The notes beneath the pieces are model-generated. The model was not told the DNA's origin and searched no databases. It was given only the letters and a program-made list of their open reading frames with translations. From assembly GCF_025215155.1 (NCBI RefSeq), contig NZ_JALHAM010000119.1: a DNA stretch of 64,000 bases. One strand, 5' to 3'. The DNA is from Dryocola clanedunensis (GTDB lineage Bacteria; Pseudomonadota; Gammaproteobacteria; Enterobacterales; Enterobacteriaceae). The translations under genes and the position numbers were made by a program. Shown here piece after piece: positions 40,911 to 50,111 of the stretch (within the stretch, counting starts at the first letter, position 1; each line of letters opens with the position of its first letter).

Positions 40911-41533
40911 TATTTAACGGTCCAGTTATCCATTTTCAGCTTGATGCGCTGGTCGCCTTCGCGCAGTTCCATATTCGACGGCAGGGAGGGCTGCACGTTG
41001 TCGTCGTAGTCGTTATAAACCACTTTCCAGGTTTTGCCGTCCTGGGTGTAGTTCACTTCGCTCAGGCGATACTGGCTGTCCAGTTTATAGTCTGTCGCTT
41101 CGCCAGGCAGGCCCAGCATCCACTGGCGCAGGCTGTTAAGCGGAATAGGCATGCCGGTCAGTTTGCCGATCATCTCTTCGGCATCCTGGGCCACGTAATG
41201 TTTGCCGTTGCGGTCGGTTAACTGCACTTCGCCCGGTTTGGCGTTCAGCTCAAGTTCGGTGCTGCCTAACGGGTTGGTCAGTAGCAGGCGGTATCTGTCC
41301 GCTGCGGTTTGCTGCCAGTTAAAGCGCGCGTAAACTTTTTGGCTATCAGAAAGATAGGCAAAAGCGCCACGGGTCTGATACTGGGTGATTTTTTGCACTT
41401 GTTGCTGGTGTTGTAACCACTGCGGCGAGTCCGGGCTTTTGCCAGGACCGGTAGGTTGGTTGATTGCACACCCTGCCAGAACCAGGCTTGCGAGGGGCAG
41501 AAGGCGCATCAGACGGGCTTTTGGCATTAACAT
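40910..41533 (-). CDS. lolB: Outer-membrane lipoprotein receptor LolB
   Basis: Takes lipoproteins from periplasmic LolA and inserts them in the outer membrane. Lipobox LVLAGC (Cys22) after a short signal peptide; the mature domain follows E. coli closely (KSPDSPQWLQHQQ, QTRGAFAYLSDSQKVYARF, NPLGSTELELNAKPG, MIGKLTGMPIPLNSLRQW). 207 aa. AAGGAT precedes the ATG. Divergent from hemA, as in E. coli, and coupled to ispE. Confidence 0.97.
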   Translation of the reverse strand: MLMPKARLMRLLPLASLVLAGCAINQPTGPGKSPDSPQWLQHQQQVQKITQYQTRGAFAYLSDSQKVYARFNWQQTAADRYRLLLTNPLGSTELELNAKPGEVQLTDRNGKHYVAQDAEEMIGKLTGMPIPLNSLRQWMLGLPGEATDYKLDSQYRLSEVNYTQDGKTWKVVYNDYDDNVQPSLPSNMELREGDQRIKLKMDNWTVK

Positions 41534-41734
41534 AGCGCAACTTATCCTTTTAATTCGTTATTGTAGTCAACCGTTCATGCTAGCGGCGCACAGCCGGGGC
41601 GTCTATGGTCAAGTTATCCTAAATCAAAAATTGACCGGCTACCCCACAAGGGGGGCTCTCTTTTATTGACCGCCCGCATCCTGTATGATGCGCCCAGAAA
41701 TCCTTATCAACATCGGTATTACTCAGACCGCTCA

Positions 41735-42991
41735 ATGACCCTGTTAGCGCTAGGCATCAACCACAAAACTGCACCTATATCGCTGCGAGAACGCGTTACG
41801 TTTTCGCCGGACACGCTCGACCAGGCTTTAGGTAGCCTGCTTGCACAGCCGAGCGTACAGGGCGGGGTAGTGCTGTCTACGTGCAACCGCACCGAACTTT
41901 ATCTGAGCGTGGAAGAGCAGGAAAACCTTCACGAACAGCTGGTGCGCTGGCTGTGCAATTACCACAACCTCAATGAAGAGGACGTGCGTAAAAGCCTCTA
42001 CTGGCACCATGATAATCACGCCGTCAGCCATTTGATGCGCGTGGCCAGCGGGCTGGATTCGCTGGTTCTCGGCGAGCCGCAGATTTTGGGCCAGGTGAAA
42101 AAGGCGTTTGCCGATTCGCAAAAAGGCCATTCGCTCTCCAGCGAGCTGGAGCGCATGTTCCAGAAGTCATTCTCCGTTGCCAAGCGCGTTCGAACCGAAA
42201 CCGAAATCGGTGCCAGCGCCGTGTCCGTGGCCTTTGCTGCCTGTACTCTCGCACGTCAAATCTTCGAATCGCTCTCCACGGTAACCGTGCTGCTCGTCGG
42301 CGCGGGTGAAACGATTGAGCTGGTGGCCCGCCATCTGCGTGAGCACAACGTGAAGAAGATGGTGATCGCCAACCGCACCCGCGAGCGTGCCCAGGTCCTT
42401 GCCGATGAGGTTGGTGCAGAGGTTATCGGCCTGAGCGACATTGATGAGCGCCTGCGTGACGCCGATATTATTATCAGCTCCACGGCCAGCCCGCTGCCTA
42501 TCATTGGTAAAGGGATGGTCGAGCGCGCCCTGAAAGCGCGTCGTAACCAGCCGATGCTGCTGGTGGATATTGCCGTACCGCGCGATGTCGAGCCGGAGGT
42601 GGGTAAGCTTGCCAACGCCTACTTATATAGCGTTGATGATTTGCAGGCGATTATTCAGAGCAACCTCGCCCAGCGCAAAGCTGCCGCTGTGGAAGCAGAA
42701 ACCATCGTCGAGCAGGAATGCAGTGAATTTATGGCCTGGCTGCGCGCGCAGAGCGCAACCGAGACCATCCGCGATTACCGCAGCCAGGCGGAGCTCATCC
42801 GCGACGATCTGGCCGGCAAGGCGCTTGCCGCACTCTCTCAGGGTGCCGACGCCGAAACTGTTCTACAGGATCTGGCCTGGAAGTTAACCAACCGCCTGAT
42901 CCACGCACCAACCAAATCACTTGCGCAGGCTGCCCGTGACGGGGATGACGAACGCCTGCAGATCCTTCGTAACAGCCTCGGGCTGGATTAG
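41735..42991 (+). CDS. hemA: Glutamyl-tRNA reductase HemA
   Basis: First committed enzyme of C5 haem synthesis; reduces Glu-tRNA to glutamate-1-semialdehyde with NADPH. Catalytic Cys50 in STCNRTELY, the N-terminal LGINHKTAPISLRERV (degron region for haem-dependent turnover), NADPH fold VLLVGAGETIELVARHL and the C-terminal dimerisation helices. 418 aa from ATG 41735, the same length as E. coli; the ribosome site is poor. Followed by prfA 35 bp on, the known hemA-prfA-prmC operon. Confidence 0.97.
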   Translation: MTLLALGINHKTAPISLRERVTFSPDTLDQALGSLLAQPSVQGGVVLSTCNRTELYLSVEEQENLHEQLVRWLCNYHNLNEEDVRKSLYWHHDNHAVSHLMRVASGLDSLVLGEPQILGQVKKAFADSQKGHSLSSELERMFQKSFSVAKRVRTETEIGASAVSVAFAACTLARQIFESLSTVTVLLVGAGETIELVARHLREHNVKKMVIANRTRERAQVLADEVGAEVIGLSDIDERLRDADIIISSTASPLPIIGKGMVERALKARRNQPMLLVDIAVPRDVEPEVGKLANAYLYSVDDLQAIIQSNLAQRKAAAVEAETIVEQECSEFMAWLRAQSATETIRDYRSQAELIRDDLAGKALAALSQGADAETVLQDLAWKLTNRLIHAPTKSLAQAARDGDDERLQILRNSLGLD

Positions 42992-43026
42992 CACAACAAC
43001 TCTTATTACAAGGTGATACACCGCCC

Positions 43027-44109
43027 ATGAAGCCTTCTATTGTTGCCAAACTGGAAGCCTTGCAGGAGCGCCATGAAGAAGTTCAGGCCCTGCTAGGAGA
43101 CGCAACCACCATCGCCGATCAGGACCGTTTTCGCGCGCTTTCCCGTGAATACGCTCAGCTGAGCGATGTCTCGCGTTGTTTCCTGCAATGGCGTCAGATT
43201 CAGGAAGATATTGAAACCGCCCAGAGCATGCTCGATGACCCGGAGATGCGCGAAATGGCGCAGGAAGAGCTCAACGAGGCCAAAAGCGCCAGCGAAGCGT
43301 TAGAGCAGCAATTGCAGGTCCTGCTGCTGCCAAAAGATCCGGATGACGAACGTAACGCGTTCGTGGAAGTTCGCGCCGGGACCGGCGGTGACGAAGCCGC
43401 GCTGTTTGCCGGTGATTTATTCCGCATGTACAGCCGTTACGCGGAATCCCGCCGCTGGAAAGTGGAAATCATGAGCGCCAACGAAGGCGAACACGGTGGC
43501 TTTAAAGAAGTGATCGCTAAAATCAGCGGCGAGGGCGTCTACGGCCGTCTGAAGTTTGAATCTGGCGGCCACCGCGTGCAGCGTGTTCCGGCTACGGAAT
43601 CGCAGGGGCGTATTCACACCTCCGCGTGTACCGTTGCCGTGATGCCGGAAATCCCGGAAGCAGAGCTGCCGGATATCAACCCGGGCGATTTGCGAATCGA
43701 TACCTTCCGCTCGTCAGGCGCAGGCGGTCAGCACGTTAACACCACCGACTCCGCTATTCGTATTACTCACCTGCCAACTGGTATCGTCGTTGAGTGTCAG
43801 GACGAGCGTTCTCAGCACAAAAACAAAGCGAAGGCGCTTTCCGTGCTCGGCTCGCGTATTCGTGCGGCAGAAATGGCTAAGCGCCAGCAGGAAGAAGCCT
43901 CAACGCGCCGTAATCTGCTGGGCAGCGGCGACCGTTCCGACCGTAACCGTACCTACAACTTCCCGCAGGGCCGCGTGACCGATCACCGCATCAATATTAC
44001 GCTCTACCGTCTCGATGAAGTGATGGAAGGAAAAATCGACGGGCTGATTGAGCCTATCGTGCAGGAATACCAGGCCGACCAGCTGGCGGCGCTTTCCGAG
44101 CAGGATTAA
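43027..44109 (+). CDS. prfA: Peptide chain release factor RF1
   Basis: Ends translation at UAG and UAA. The GGQ motif (RSSGAGGQHVN) that PrmC methylates is present; the stop-recognition loop region lies near VPATESQGRIHTSA. 360 aa as in E. coli. Its stop overlaps the start of prmC (TAATG), which couples the factor with its own methyltransferase. Confidence 0.97.
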   Translation: MKPSIVAKLEALQERHEEVQALLGDATTIADQDRFRALSREYAQLSDVSRCFLQWRQIQEDIETAQSMLDDPEMREMAQEELNEAKSASEALEQQLQVLLLPKDPDDERNAFVEVRAGTGGDEAALFAGDLFRMYSRYAESRRWKVEIMSANEGEHGGFKEVIAKISGEGVYGRLKFESGGHRVQRVPATESQGRIHTSACTVAVMPEIPEAELPDINPGDLRIDTFRSSGAGGQHVNTTDSAIRITHLPTGIVVECQDERSQHKNKAKALSVLGSRIRAAEMAKRQQEEASTRRNLLGSGDRSDRNRTYNFPQGRVTDHRINITLYRLDEVMEGKIDGLIEPIVQEYQADQLAALSEQD

Positions 44110-44957
44110 TGGATTTTCAGCAGTGGCTTAAGCAGGGGATAGCCCAACTAGTTGAAAGCGAAAGTCCGCGTCGCGACGCGGAAATTCTGCTTGGGTTCGT
44201 CACGGGTAAGGCCCGCACCTTTATCCTCGCTTTTGGTGAAACCACGCTAACGGCAGTGCAGTTACAGCAGCTCAGTGAGCTGCTGGCGCGTCGTGTGCGC
44301 GGTGAGCCTGTCGCTCATCTGGTTGGCGAGCGCGAGTTCTGGTCGCTGCCTCTGCGCGTTTCCCCCGTCACGCTGATCCCGCGCCCCGATACCGAATGCC
44401 TGGTTGAGCAGGCGCTAGCCAGAATGCCCGCACAACCCTGCTCCGTACTCGACCTGGGAACCGGCACGGGGGCGATTGCCCTTGCTATCGCCAGCGAGCG
44501 TCCTGACTGCGACGTTACCGCTCTGGATCTCATTCCCGAAGCCGTAGAGCTAGCCCGCGAGAATGCCGATCGGCTTGGCATTACCAATGTCAGGGTCTTG
44601 CAAAGCAATTGGTTTAGTGCGCTCAATACGCAGCGTTTTTCGGTTATTGTCAGCAATCCGCCTTATATCGACGGCAACGATCCGCATCTTGCCCAGGGCG
44701 ATGTGCGTTTTGAGCCGCTGAGCGCGCTGGTTGCTGAGAACCAGGGCCTGGCAGATTTACACACGCTGGTTGAGTCATCCCGACAGTATCTTGAATCCGG
44801 CGGCTGGCTGCTGCTGGAGCACGGCTGGCAACAGGCGAAGCAGGTACAGCACCTGTTTAGCGCCGCTGGTTTTGTTGACGTGCAGACCTGTCAGGACTAT
44901 GGCGGCAACGATCGCCTGACTCTGGGACGTTATAACTACGATAAGGAACGCTTTTGA
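44109..44957 (+). CDS. prmC: Release factor glutamine methyltransferase PrmC
   Basis: SAM-dependent enzyme that methylates the GGQ glutamine of RF1 and RF2. Motifs: SAM loop VLDLGTGTGAIALAIASE and the substrate-glutamine motif NPPY (VIVSNPPYIDGND). 282 aa, slightly longer than E. coli (277). Overlaps prfA at its start and sirB2 at its end (TGATG). Confidence 0.96.
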   Translation: MDFQQWLKQGIAQLVESESPRRDAEILLGFVTGKARTFILAFGETTLTAVQLQQLSELLARRVRGEPVAHLVGEREFWSLPLRVSPVTLIPRPDTECLVEQALARMPAQPCSVLDLGTGTGAIALAIASERPDCDVTALDLIPEAVELARENADRLGITNVRVLQSNWFSALNTQRFSVIVSNPPYIDGNDPHLAQGDVRFEPLSALVAENQGLADLHTLVESSRQYLESGGWLLLEHGWQQAKQVQHLFSAAGFVDVQTCQDYGGNDRLTLGRYNYDKERF

Positions 44958-45352
44958 TGGCAACTTACTTTGCGCTCAAGCACTTGCATATTTTGACAGC
45001 CATCATTTCGGTGAGCCTGTTTGTACTACGCTACTGGTGGCAGTATCGCGAAAGCACCCTGTCCAACAAGCGCTGGGTGCGCATTGTGCCGCATATCAAC
45101 GACACGCTGTTGCTGGGCAGCGGTATTGCACTGGTGATGATAACGCACTTCTATCCGTTCACTCCGCAAGGGACGTGGCTGACTGAGAAACTGTTTGGCG
45201 TTATCATCTACATCGTTTTGGGTTTTATTGTGCTGGGCCGACGTCCGCGCAGCCAGCAGGTTCGTCTGTTTGCCTTCCTGCTGGCGCTGGTGGTGCTCTA
45301 CATCATCGTTAAACTCGCCACCACAAAAATACCGTTATTGGGGTTTGTATGA
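44957..45352 (+). CDS. sirB2: SirB2 family inner-membrane protein
   Basis: 131-residue membrane protein with four hydrophobic helices (LHILTAIISVSLFVLRYWW, DTLLLGSGIALVMITHF, LFGVIIYIVLGFIVLG, FLLALVVLYIIVKLA). SirB2 was described with virulence regulation in Salmonella; its molecular role is unknown. ATG at 44957 overlaps the prmC TGA; AAGGAACG lies upstream. The stop overlaps the sirB1 start (ATGA). Confidence 0.93.
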   Translation: MATYFALKHLHILTAIISVSLFVLRYWWQYRESTLSNKRWVRIVPHINDTLLLGSGIALVMITHFYPFTPQGTWLTEKLFGVIIYIVLGFIVLGRRPRSQQVRLFAFLLALVVLYIIVKLATTKIPLLGFV

Positions 45353-46158
45353 GTCCGTTAGCCGATTTTGAATTCAATCAGGCGCCGTTATGCGAGGGGA
45401 TGATTTTAGTTTCGCAGGTGATCCGGGAAGATTTTCCCGTTGCGGAAGTCCGCACGCAGCTGGAACAGTTAGTCCGTCAGGCGCGGGAAGATATCTGCGA
45501 GGCAGATGATGCCGACCAGCAGCTTGAAAAGCTGCTTGAACTGTTTTACGGCGAATGGGGTTTCAAAGATGCAGGCGGTGTTTACCGCCTTTCAGACGCA
45601 TTGTGGCTGGATCAGGTATTGAAAAATCGCCGTGGCAGCGCGGTGTCACTGGGTGCCATCCTGTTGTGGGTGGCGGAAAGCCTGGATATCCCGCTGATGC
45701 CGGTTATCTTCCCGACGCAGCTTATTCTGCGCGGTGACTGGCTCGACGGTGAAATGTGGCTAATTAACCCGTTCAACGGCGACACGCTTGACGAACACAC
45801 GCTGGAAGTGTGGCTGAAGGGTAACATCAACCCAAGCGCTGAACTGTTTGAAGAAGATCTTGATGAGGCCGATAACGCCGAGGTGATCCGCAAACTGCTC
45901 GACACGCTGAAATCTTCACTGATGGAAGAGCGGCAGATGGAGCTGGCATTGCGGGCGAGTGAAGCCCTGCTGCAGTTCAACCCGGAAGATCCGTACGAAA
46001 TCCGCGACCGCGGTCTGATTTACGCGCAGCTCGACTGCGAGCACGTGGCGCTAAGCGATCTAAGCTATTTTGTTGAGCAGTGCCCGGAAGATCCGGTCAG
46101 CGAAATGATCAAGGCGCAAATTAATTCAATTTCTCATAAGCAGGTTACCCTGCACTGA
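45349..46158 (+). CDS. sirB1: SirB1 family transglutaminase-like/TPR protein
   Basis: 269 residues. The N-terminal half (about 30-180) has the SirB1 transglutaminase-like fold region (GSAVSLGAILLWVAESLDIP), and the C-terminal half has TPR-like helices (ASEALLQFNPEDPYEIRDRGLIYAQL). Function unknown; it may act as an adaptor. Coupled to sirB2 by a 4-bp overlap and 40 bp upstream of kdsA. Confidence 0.93.
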   Translation: MSPLADFEFNQAPLCEGMILVSQVIREDFPVAEVRTQLEQLVRQAREDICEADDADQQLEKLLELFYGEWGFKDAGGVYRLSDALWLDQVLKNRRGSAVSLGAILLWVAESLDIPLMPVIFPTQLILRGDWLDGEMWLINPFNGDTLDEHTLEVWLKGNINPSAELFEEDLDEADNAEVIRKLLDTLKSSLMEERQMELALRASEALLQFNPEDPYEIRDRGLIYAQLDCEHVALSDLSYFVEQCPEDPVSEMIKAQINSISHKQVTLH

Positions 46159-46198
46159 TGCTGAATTTTTACATGTTTCCCAATAAGGCGAGATAAAG

Positions 46199-47053
46199 AT
46201 GGAACAAAAAGTGGTTAAGATTGGCGATATCAAGGTCGCAAACGACCTGCCATTTGTGCTGTTCGGCGGCATGAACGTGCTGGAGTCGCGCGATCTCGCG
46301 ATGCGTATCTGCGAACACTACGTGACCGTAACCCAGAAGCTGGGTATCCCTTACGTGTTCAAAGCCTCGTTCGACAAAGCTAACCGTTCATCTATTCACT
46401 CTTACCGTGGCCCAGGTCTGGAAGAGGGGATGAAGATTTTCCAGGAGCTGAAGCAAACCTTCGGCGTGAAGATCATCACCGACGTGCATGAAGCAAGCCA
46501 GGCGCAGCCTGTTGCTGACGTGGTCGACGTTATCCAGCTGCCAGCGTTCCTGGCTCGCCAGACCGACCTGGTTGAAGCGATGGCGAAAACCGGTGCGGTG
46601 ATCAACGTCAAGAAACCTCAGTTTGTCAGTCCGGGCCAGATGGGTAACATCGTTGATAAATTCCAGGAAGGCGGCAACGACCAGATTATCCTGTGTGACC
46701 GCGGTGCGAACTTCGGCTATGACAACCTTGTCGTTGACATGCTGGGCTTCAGCGTGATGAAGCAAGTTTCCAACGGTTCCCCGGTTATCTTCGACGTGAC
46801 CCACGCGCTTCAGTGCCGTGACCCGTTTGGCTCAGCATCCAGCGGTCGTCGCGCTCAGGTTACCGAGCTGGCACGTGCCGGTATGGCAACCGGTCTGGCT
46901 GGCCTGTTCATCGAAGCGCACCCGGACCCGGAAAACGCACGCTGCGACGGCCCGTCCGCGCTGCCGCTGGCGAAGCTCGAGCCGTTCCTCAAGCAGATCA
47001 AAGCGATTGACGATCTGGTGAAAGGCTTCGAGCCGCTGGATACCAGCCACTAA
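46199..47053 (+). CDS. kdsA: 3-deoxy-8-phosphooctulonate synthase KdsA
   Basis: Condenses arabinose 5-phosphate with PEP to KDO 8-phosphate for lipopolysaccharide core. Motifs: FGGMNVLESRD, FKASFDKANRSS, PAFLARQTDLV, KKPQFVSPGQMGN, EAHPDPENARCDGP. Asn rather than Cys at the metal position (VINVKKPQF) indicates the metal-independent class. 284 aa as in E. coli. Last gene of the hemA operon region; a terminator follows. Confidence 0.97.
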   Translation: MEQKVVKIGDIKVANDLPFVLFGGMNVLESRDLAMRICEHYVTVTQKLGIPYVFKASFDKANRSSIHSYRGPGLEEGMKIFQELKQTFGVKIITDVHEASQAQPVADVVDVIQLPAFLARQTDLVEAMAKTGAVINVKKPQFVSPGQMGNIVDKFQEGGNDQIILCDRGANFGYDNLVVDMLGFSVMKQVSNGSPVIFDVTHALQCRDPFGSASSGRRAQVTELARAGMATGLAGLFIEAHPDPENARCDGPSALPLAKLEPFLKQIKAIDDLVKGFEPLDTSH

Positions 47054-47062
47054 GTCAGCTTT

Positions 47063-47093
47063 CGTAGGTCGGATAAGCAGAGCGTCATCCGAC
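47063..47093. repeat. Interspersed repeat unit after kdsA
   Basis: CGTAGGTCGGATAAGCAG followed by AGCGTCATCCGAC; the same family as at 5165, 17299, 27531 and 63445, between the kdsA stop and its terminator. Confidence 0.7.
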
Positions 47094-47104
47094 AACGCCA
47101 AAGT

Positions 47105-47137
47105 AAAAAGCCCTTATCTCGCGATAAGGGCTTTTTT
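47105..47137. terminator. Bidirectional terminator between kdsA and chaA
   Basis: AAAAAGCCCTTATC / GATAAGGGCTTTTTT around a TCGC loop; 16 bp from the convergent chaA stop. Confidence 0.92.
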
Positions 47138-47152
47138 ATGTCCGTGGCAAAA

Positions 47153-48256
47153 TCAGGCAAATATCGTCATCAGATAAGCGGCGAACAGCGCAAGGTGAGC
47201 CGTCCCGTTGAGCACGTTGGTGCGCCCCGTCGAGAACGAGATCTGACACAGCACCAGCGAGGTCAGCATCACCACCATTTCCGGCTTGCCGAGGCCGAAG
47301 ATCAGGTCGTTATCTGTGAGCATCGCAATCAGCGTTACCGCAGGCACGGTCAGTGAAATCGTTGCCAGCACCGAGCCAAAGAACAGGTTCATGGCGCGCT
47401 GCACCTGATTGTTCAGCACCGCCCTCAGCGCCCCCAGTCCTTCCGGGGAGAGGATCAACAACGCAACCAGGAAGCCGGTGAACTGCGCCGGGGCATTGAG
47501 CGTGCCCAGCAGCGACTCCAGCGGGCCAGCGTTCATTTTGGTGACGGCGATAACCGCCACCAGATGGACAATCAGCCAGGCTGCATGCCAGGTGCTGCTG
47601 TGCGCCGACGGCTTGCCGTGGTGCGGGTCATCGTCGTCGGCCTCATCTTCATGCTCGTAGACAAACAGGCTCTGGTGCGTTTTGGTCTGGATAAGCAGAA
47701 ACACGCCGTACATGGCCGCAGAGATTGCCGCCGCCATCAGCGCCTGCCCGGTGCTGAAATTGCCTTCCGGCAGGGCTGTCGGGAGCACCAGCACAATCAC
47801 CGCCAGCGGGAACAGCGCTATCAGATACTGTTTGATGCCGAACAGATTCATGTACTGGGTTGCAAATTTGCGTCCACCCAGCAGCAGGGAGAAACCTACC
47901 AGGCCGCCCGTGACAATCATAATGATGGAATAGAGCGTGTCGCGCATCAGCGTCGGCGCGGCGTCACCCGTTGCCATTAAAGCGGAGATGAGGCTGACTT
48001 CAAGAATAACGACGGAAAGGCTGAGGATTAAGGAGCCGTAAGGTTCACCCAGGCGGTGGGCGAGAACGTCAGCGTGGCGTACTACACTAAAGGCGCTGCT
48101 TAAGATACCGACCAGGGCAAGAATGTTGATGCCCACCACCACCGGCAGCGACTGACCCGATCCCCACACGGCCAGTACCGCCAGCGCCAGAATCGGGAAA
48201 ATGAGAGAACTCTCCTTATGGCGGGTTTTCACCGCCTCATGCGTTGTTTTTGTCAT
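47153..48256 (-). CDS. chaA: Ca2+(Na+, K+)/H+ antiporter ChaA
   Basis: CaCA-family inner-membrane antiporter that expels Na+, Ca2+ and K+ at alkaline pH. Eleven or so helices with the alpha-repeat signatures (GSLILSLSVVILEVSLISALM and LILSPEGLGALRAVLNNQVQ) and an acidic, His-rich cytosolic loop (EHEDEADDDDPHHGK). 367 aa (E. coli 366). Divergent from chaB. Confidence 0.96.
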   Translation of the reverse strand: MTKTTHEAVKTRHKESSLIFPILALAVLAVWGSGQSLPVVVGINILALVGILSSAFSVVRHADVLAHRLGEPYGSLILSLSVVILEVSLISALMATGDAAPTLMRDTLYSIIMIVTGGLVGFSLLLGGRKFATQYMNLFGIKQYLIALFPLAVIVLVLPTALPEGNFSTGQALMAAAISAAMYGVFLLIQTKTHQSLFVYEHEDEADDDDPHHGKPSAHSSTWHAAWLIVHLVAVIAVTKMNAGPLESLLGTLNAPAQFTGFLVALLILSPEGLGALRAVLNNQVQRAMNLFFGSVLATISLTVPAVTLIAMLTDNDLIFGLGKPEMVVMLTSLVLCQISFSTGRTNVLNGTAHLALFAAYLMTIFA

Positions 48257-48536
48257 TCAGATACTCCATCTCCAAAGGTGATAAGCAATTTCTTCATTAT
48301 AGTCATAGTTTTTGACGGTATTAATATAGCAATAAATAGCAACACCTCGGAAAAATTTACCTATTTTTACGGCTTTAATATGCTTCTTGCTTAAGTTGGT
48401 TATAATAAATGATTACTGTTAAATAACCATTTAAAAACAGTGTGATAAAATTAGATTATTTTAATATTTATCAAAAATTGGCGGTGACGCTCTGCATGTT
48501 TCACACTTAACGTTTACCCACGCAGGAGATAGCGCT

Positions 48537-48767
48537 ATGCCATACAAAAGCAAAAGTGACCTTCCAGACAGCGTACAAAACGTTCTGCCCGCCCACGCGC
48601 AGGATATCTATAAAGAGGCGTTTAACAGCGCATGGGATGAATACAAGGACAAAGAGGATCGCAAAGGGGATGCCAGCCGGGAAGAAACCTCCCATAAGGT
48701 CGCCTGGGCCGCCGTGAAGCATCAGTATGAAAAGGGGGATGATGATAAGTGGCACAAGAAAAAGTAG
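48537..48767 (+). CDS. chaB: ChaB family protein
   Basis: 76-residue soluble charged protein (MPYKSKSDLPDSVQNVLPAH at the start, then EETSHKVAWAAVKHQYEKGD). Proposed regulator of ChaA cation transport, unproven. AGGAGATAGCGCT precedes the ATG. Located between chaA and chaC as in E. coli. Confidence 0.95.
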   Translation: MPYKSKSDLPDSVQNVLPAHAQDIYKEAFNSAWDEYKDKEDRKGDASREETSHKVAWAAVKHQYEKGDDDKWHKKK

Positions 48768-48990
48768 TTTCGCCATAATTTAATGATTTTGCATTCCTTT
48801 CCGTTTTCCCTCCCTCAGTCTGGCAGGTTCATATGACATTTTTATTGTTTTGTGATCGTCGTCAAACTTGCCAGCGACGCGCTAATTGCATATCGTCAGC
48901 ATTATGCTGCTCTATAAGTGAGCAGTTAAAAAAGCCCGGAAGGCGCATCTGACGTAGTCACAGGGAAGTATGCAGTGGCGGAGGTGTATA

Positions 48991-49695
48991 GTGTTAACGC
49001 GTGATTTCCTGATGAAAGCGGATTGTAAAACGGCTTTTGGTTCCATTGAGGAATCGCTGCTGTGGACCCCGGAGCAGCGCTCGGCATCCCTTGCCGCGAC
49101 GCTTGCCTGTCGTCCCGACCAGAGCCCGGTATGGATTTTTGGCTACGGCTCCTTAATGTGGAACCCGGCGTTCGAATTCGAAGAGTCAGCGCCCGGCACG
49201 CTGGTCGGCTGGCATCGCGCCTTCTGCCTGCGCCTGACGGCCGGACGAGGCACCGCCTGCCAGCCGGGTAGAATGCTGGCGCTGAAAGAGGGGGGCCGCA
49301 CCACCGGCCTGGCGTACCGTCTGCCGGAAGCGATTCTGGAAGAGGAGCTGACGCTGGTCTGGAAGCGCGAAATGATCACCGGCTGCTACCTGCCGACCTG
49401 GTGCCGGCTGGAGCTGGACGATGGCCGAACCGTCAACGCCCTGGTTTTTATTATGGATCCCCGCCACTCGCTCTATGAAGCTGATACCCGCACGCAGGTC
49501 ATCGCACCGCTAATCGCTGCTGCAAGCGGGCCGCTGGGCACCAACGCCCAGTATCTGTTCTCCCTTGAACAGGAGCTTAAAAATCGCGGCATGCACGACG
49601 ACTGCCTGGACGAGCTGGTCAATCAGGTTCGCGACTGGCTCCGGAAACCGGAGCAGGAAGGCGGCAGCTTTGAGCCGGGGTTTGCCGCCCCCTGA
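48991..49695 (+). CDS. chaC: Glutathione-specific gamma-glutamylcyclotransferase ChaC
   Basis: Splits glutathione to 5-oxoproline and Cys-Gly. The cyclotransferase loop is WIFGYGSLMWNP (binding the gamma-glutamyl group), followed by VGWHRAFCLRLTAGRG and the Glu-containing REMITGCYLP region. GTG at 48991 follows GGAGGT at five bases and gives 234 aa, aligned with E. coli (I/V-TRDFLM). An ATG at 48970 would precede the ribosome site and is rejected. Confidence 0.95.
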   Translation: MLTRDFLMKADCKTAFGSIEESLLWTPEQRSASLAATLACRPDQSPVWIFGYGSLMWNPAFEFEESAPGTLVGWHRAFCLRLTAGRGTACQPGRMLALKEGGRTTGLAYRLPEAILEEELTLVWKREMITGCYLPTWCRLELDDGRTVNALVFIMDPRHSLYEADTRTQVIAPLIAAASGPLGTNAQYLFSLEQELKNRGMHDDCLDELVNQVRDWLRKPEQEGGSFEPGFAAP

Positions 49696-49696
49696 T

Positions 49697-50050
49697 TTAA
49701 AAGGTCAGGACTTTATCTGCCTGCAGCGTCCATTCGGCCAGCTCAACCAGCGTCCCGATTGCGACACCGTCTGCCAGCGGGAGCGATGTTACGCCGCGCC
49801 CGTCGGTACAGGTTTTACAGAGTTTCACCGGCACGTCCTGCGCGGTAAGGATCTCCAGCATCTGCTGGATGTTATACCCTTCAGCTGGTCGCTGGCCTTT
49901 AAGCCCGGCGGTAACCGCGTCGGACATCAGGAAAATCCTCAGTTCCGGCTTAGGCTCCTGCTCCTGTAGCGCTATCGCCAGCCGCAGGCTGTTGAATAAC
50001 GATTCACTGCCATAGGCGGCTCCGTTGGCGATAATGACGATTTTTTGCAT
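49697..50050 (-). CDS. ychN: DsrE family protein YchN
   Basis: 117 residues of the DsrE/TusD-like fold; E. coli YchN is a hexamer of unknown role, possibly in sulfur relay. Cysteines in KLCKTCTDGRG may be the active ones. Stop lies one base from the chaC stop, convergent. Confidence 0.94.
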   Translation of the reverse strand: MQKIVIIANGAAYGSESLFNSLRLAIALQEQEPKPELRIFLMSDAVTAGLKGQRPAEGYNIQQMLEILTAQDVPVKLCKTCTDGRGVTSLPLADGVAIGTLVELAEWTLQADKVLTF

Positions 50051-50111
50051 TTTTTGCGCTCCTTGTTATTGAACCTCTATGTTAAATCCAACTCGGGTAG
50101 CGATGAACGTA

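Noticed and set aside
41676..41693. TTGACC...TATGAT as hemA promoter
   Set aside because: The spacer is only 12 bp, too short for sigma-70; the real hemA promoter could not be assigned.
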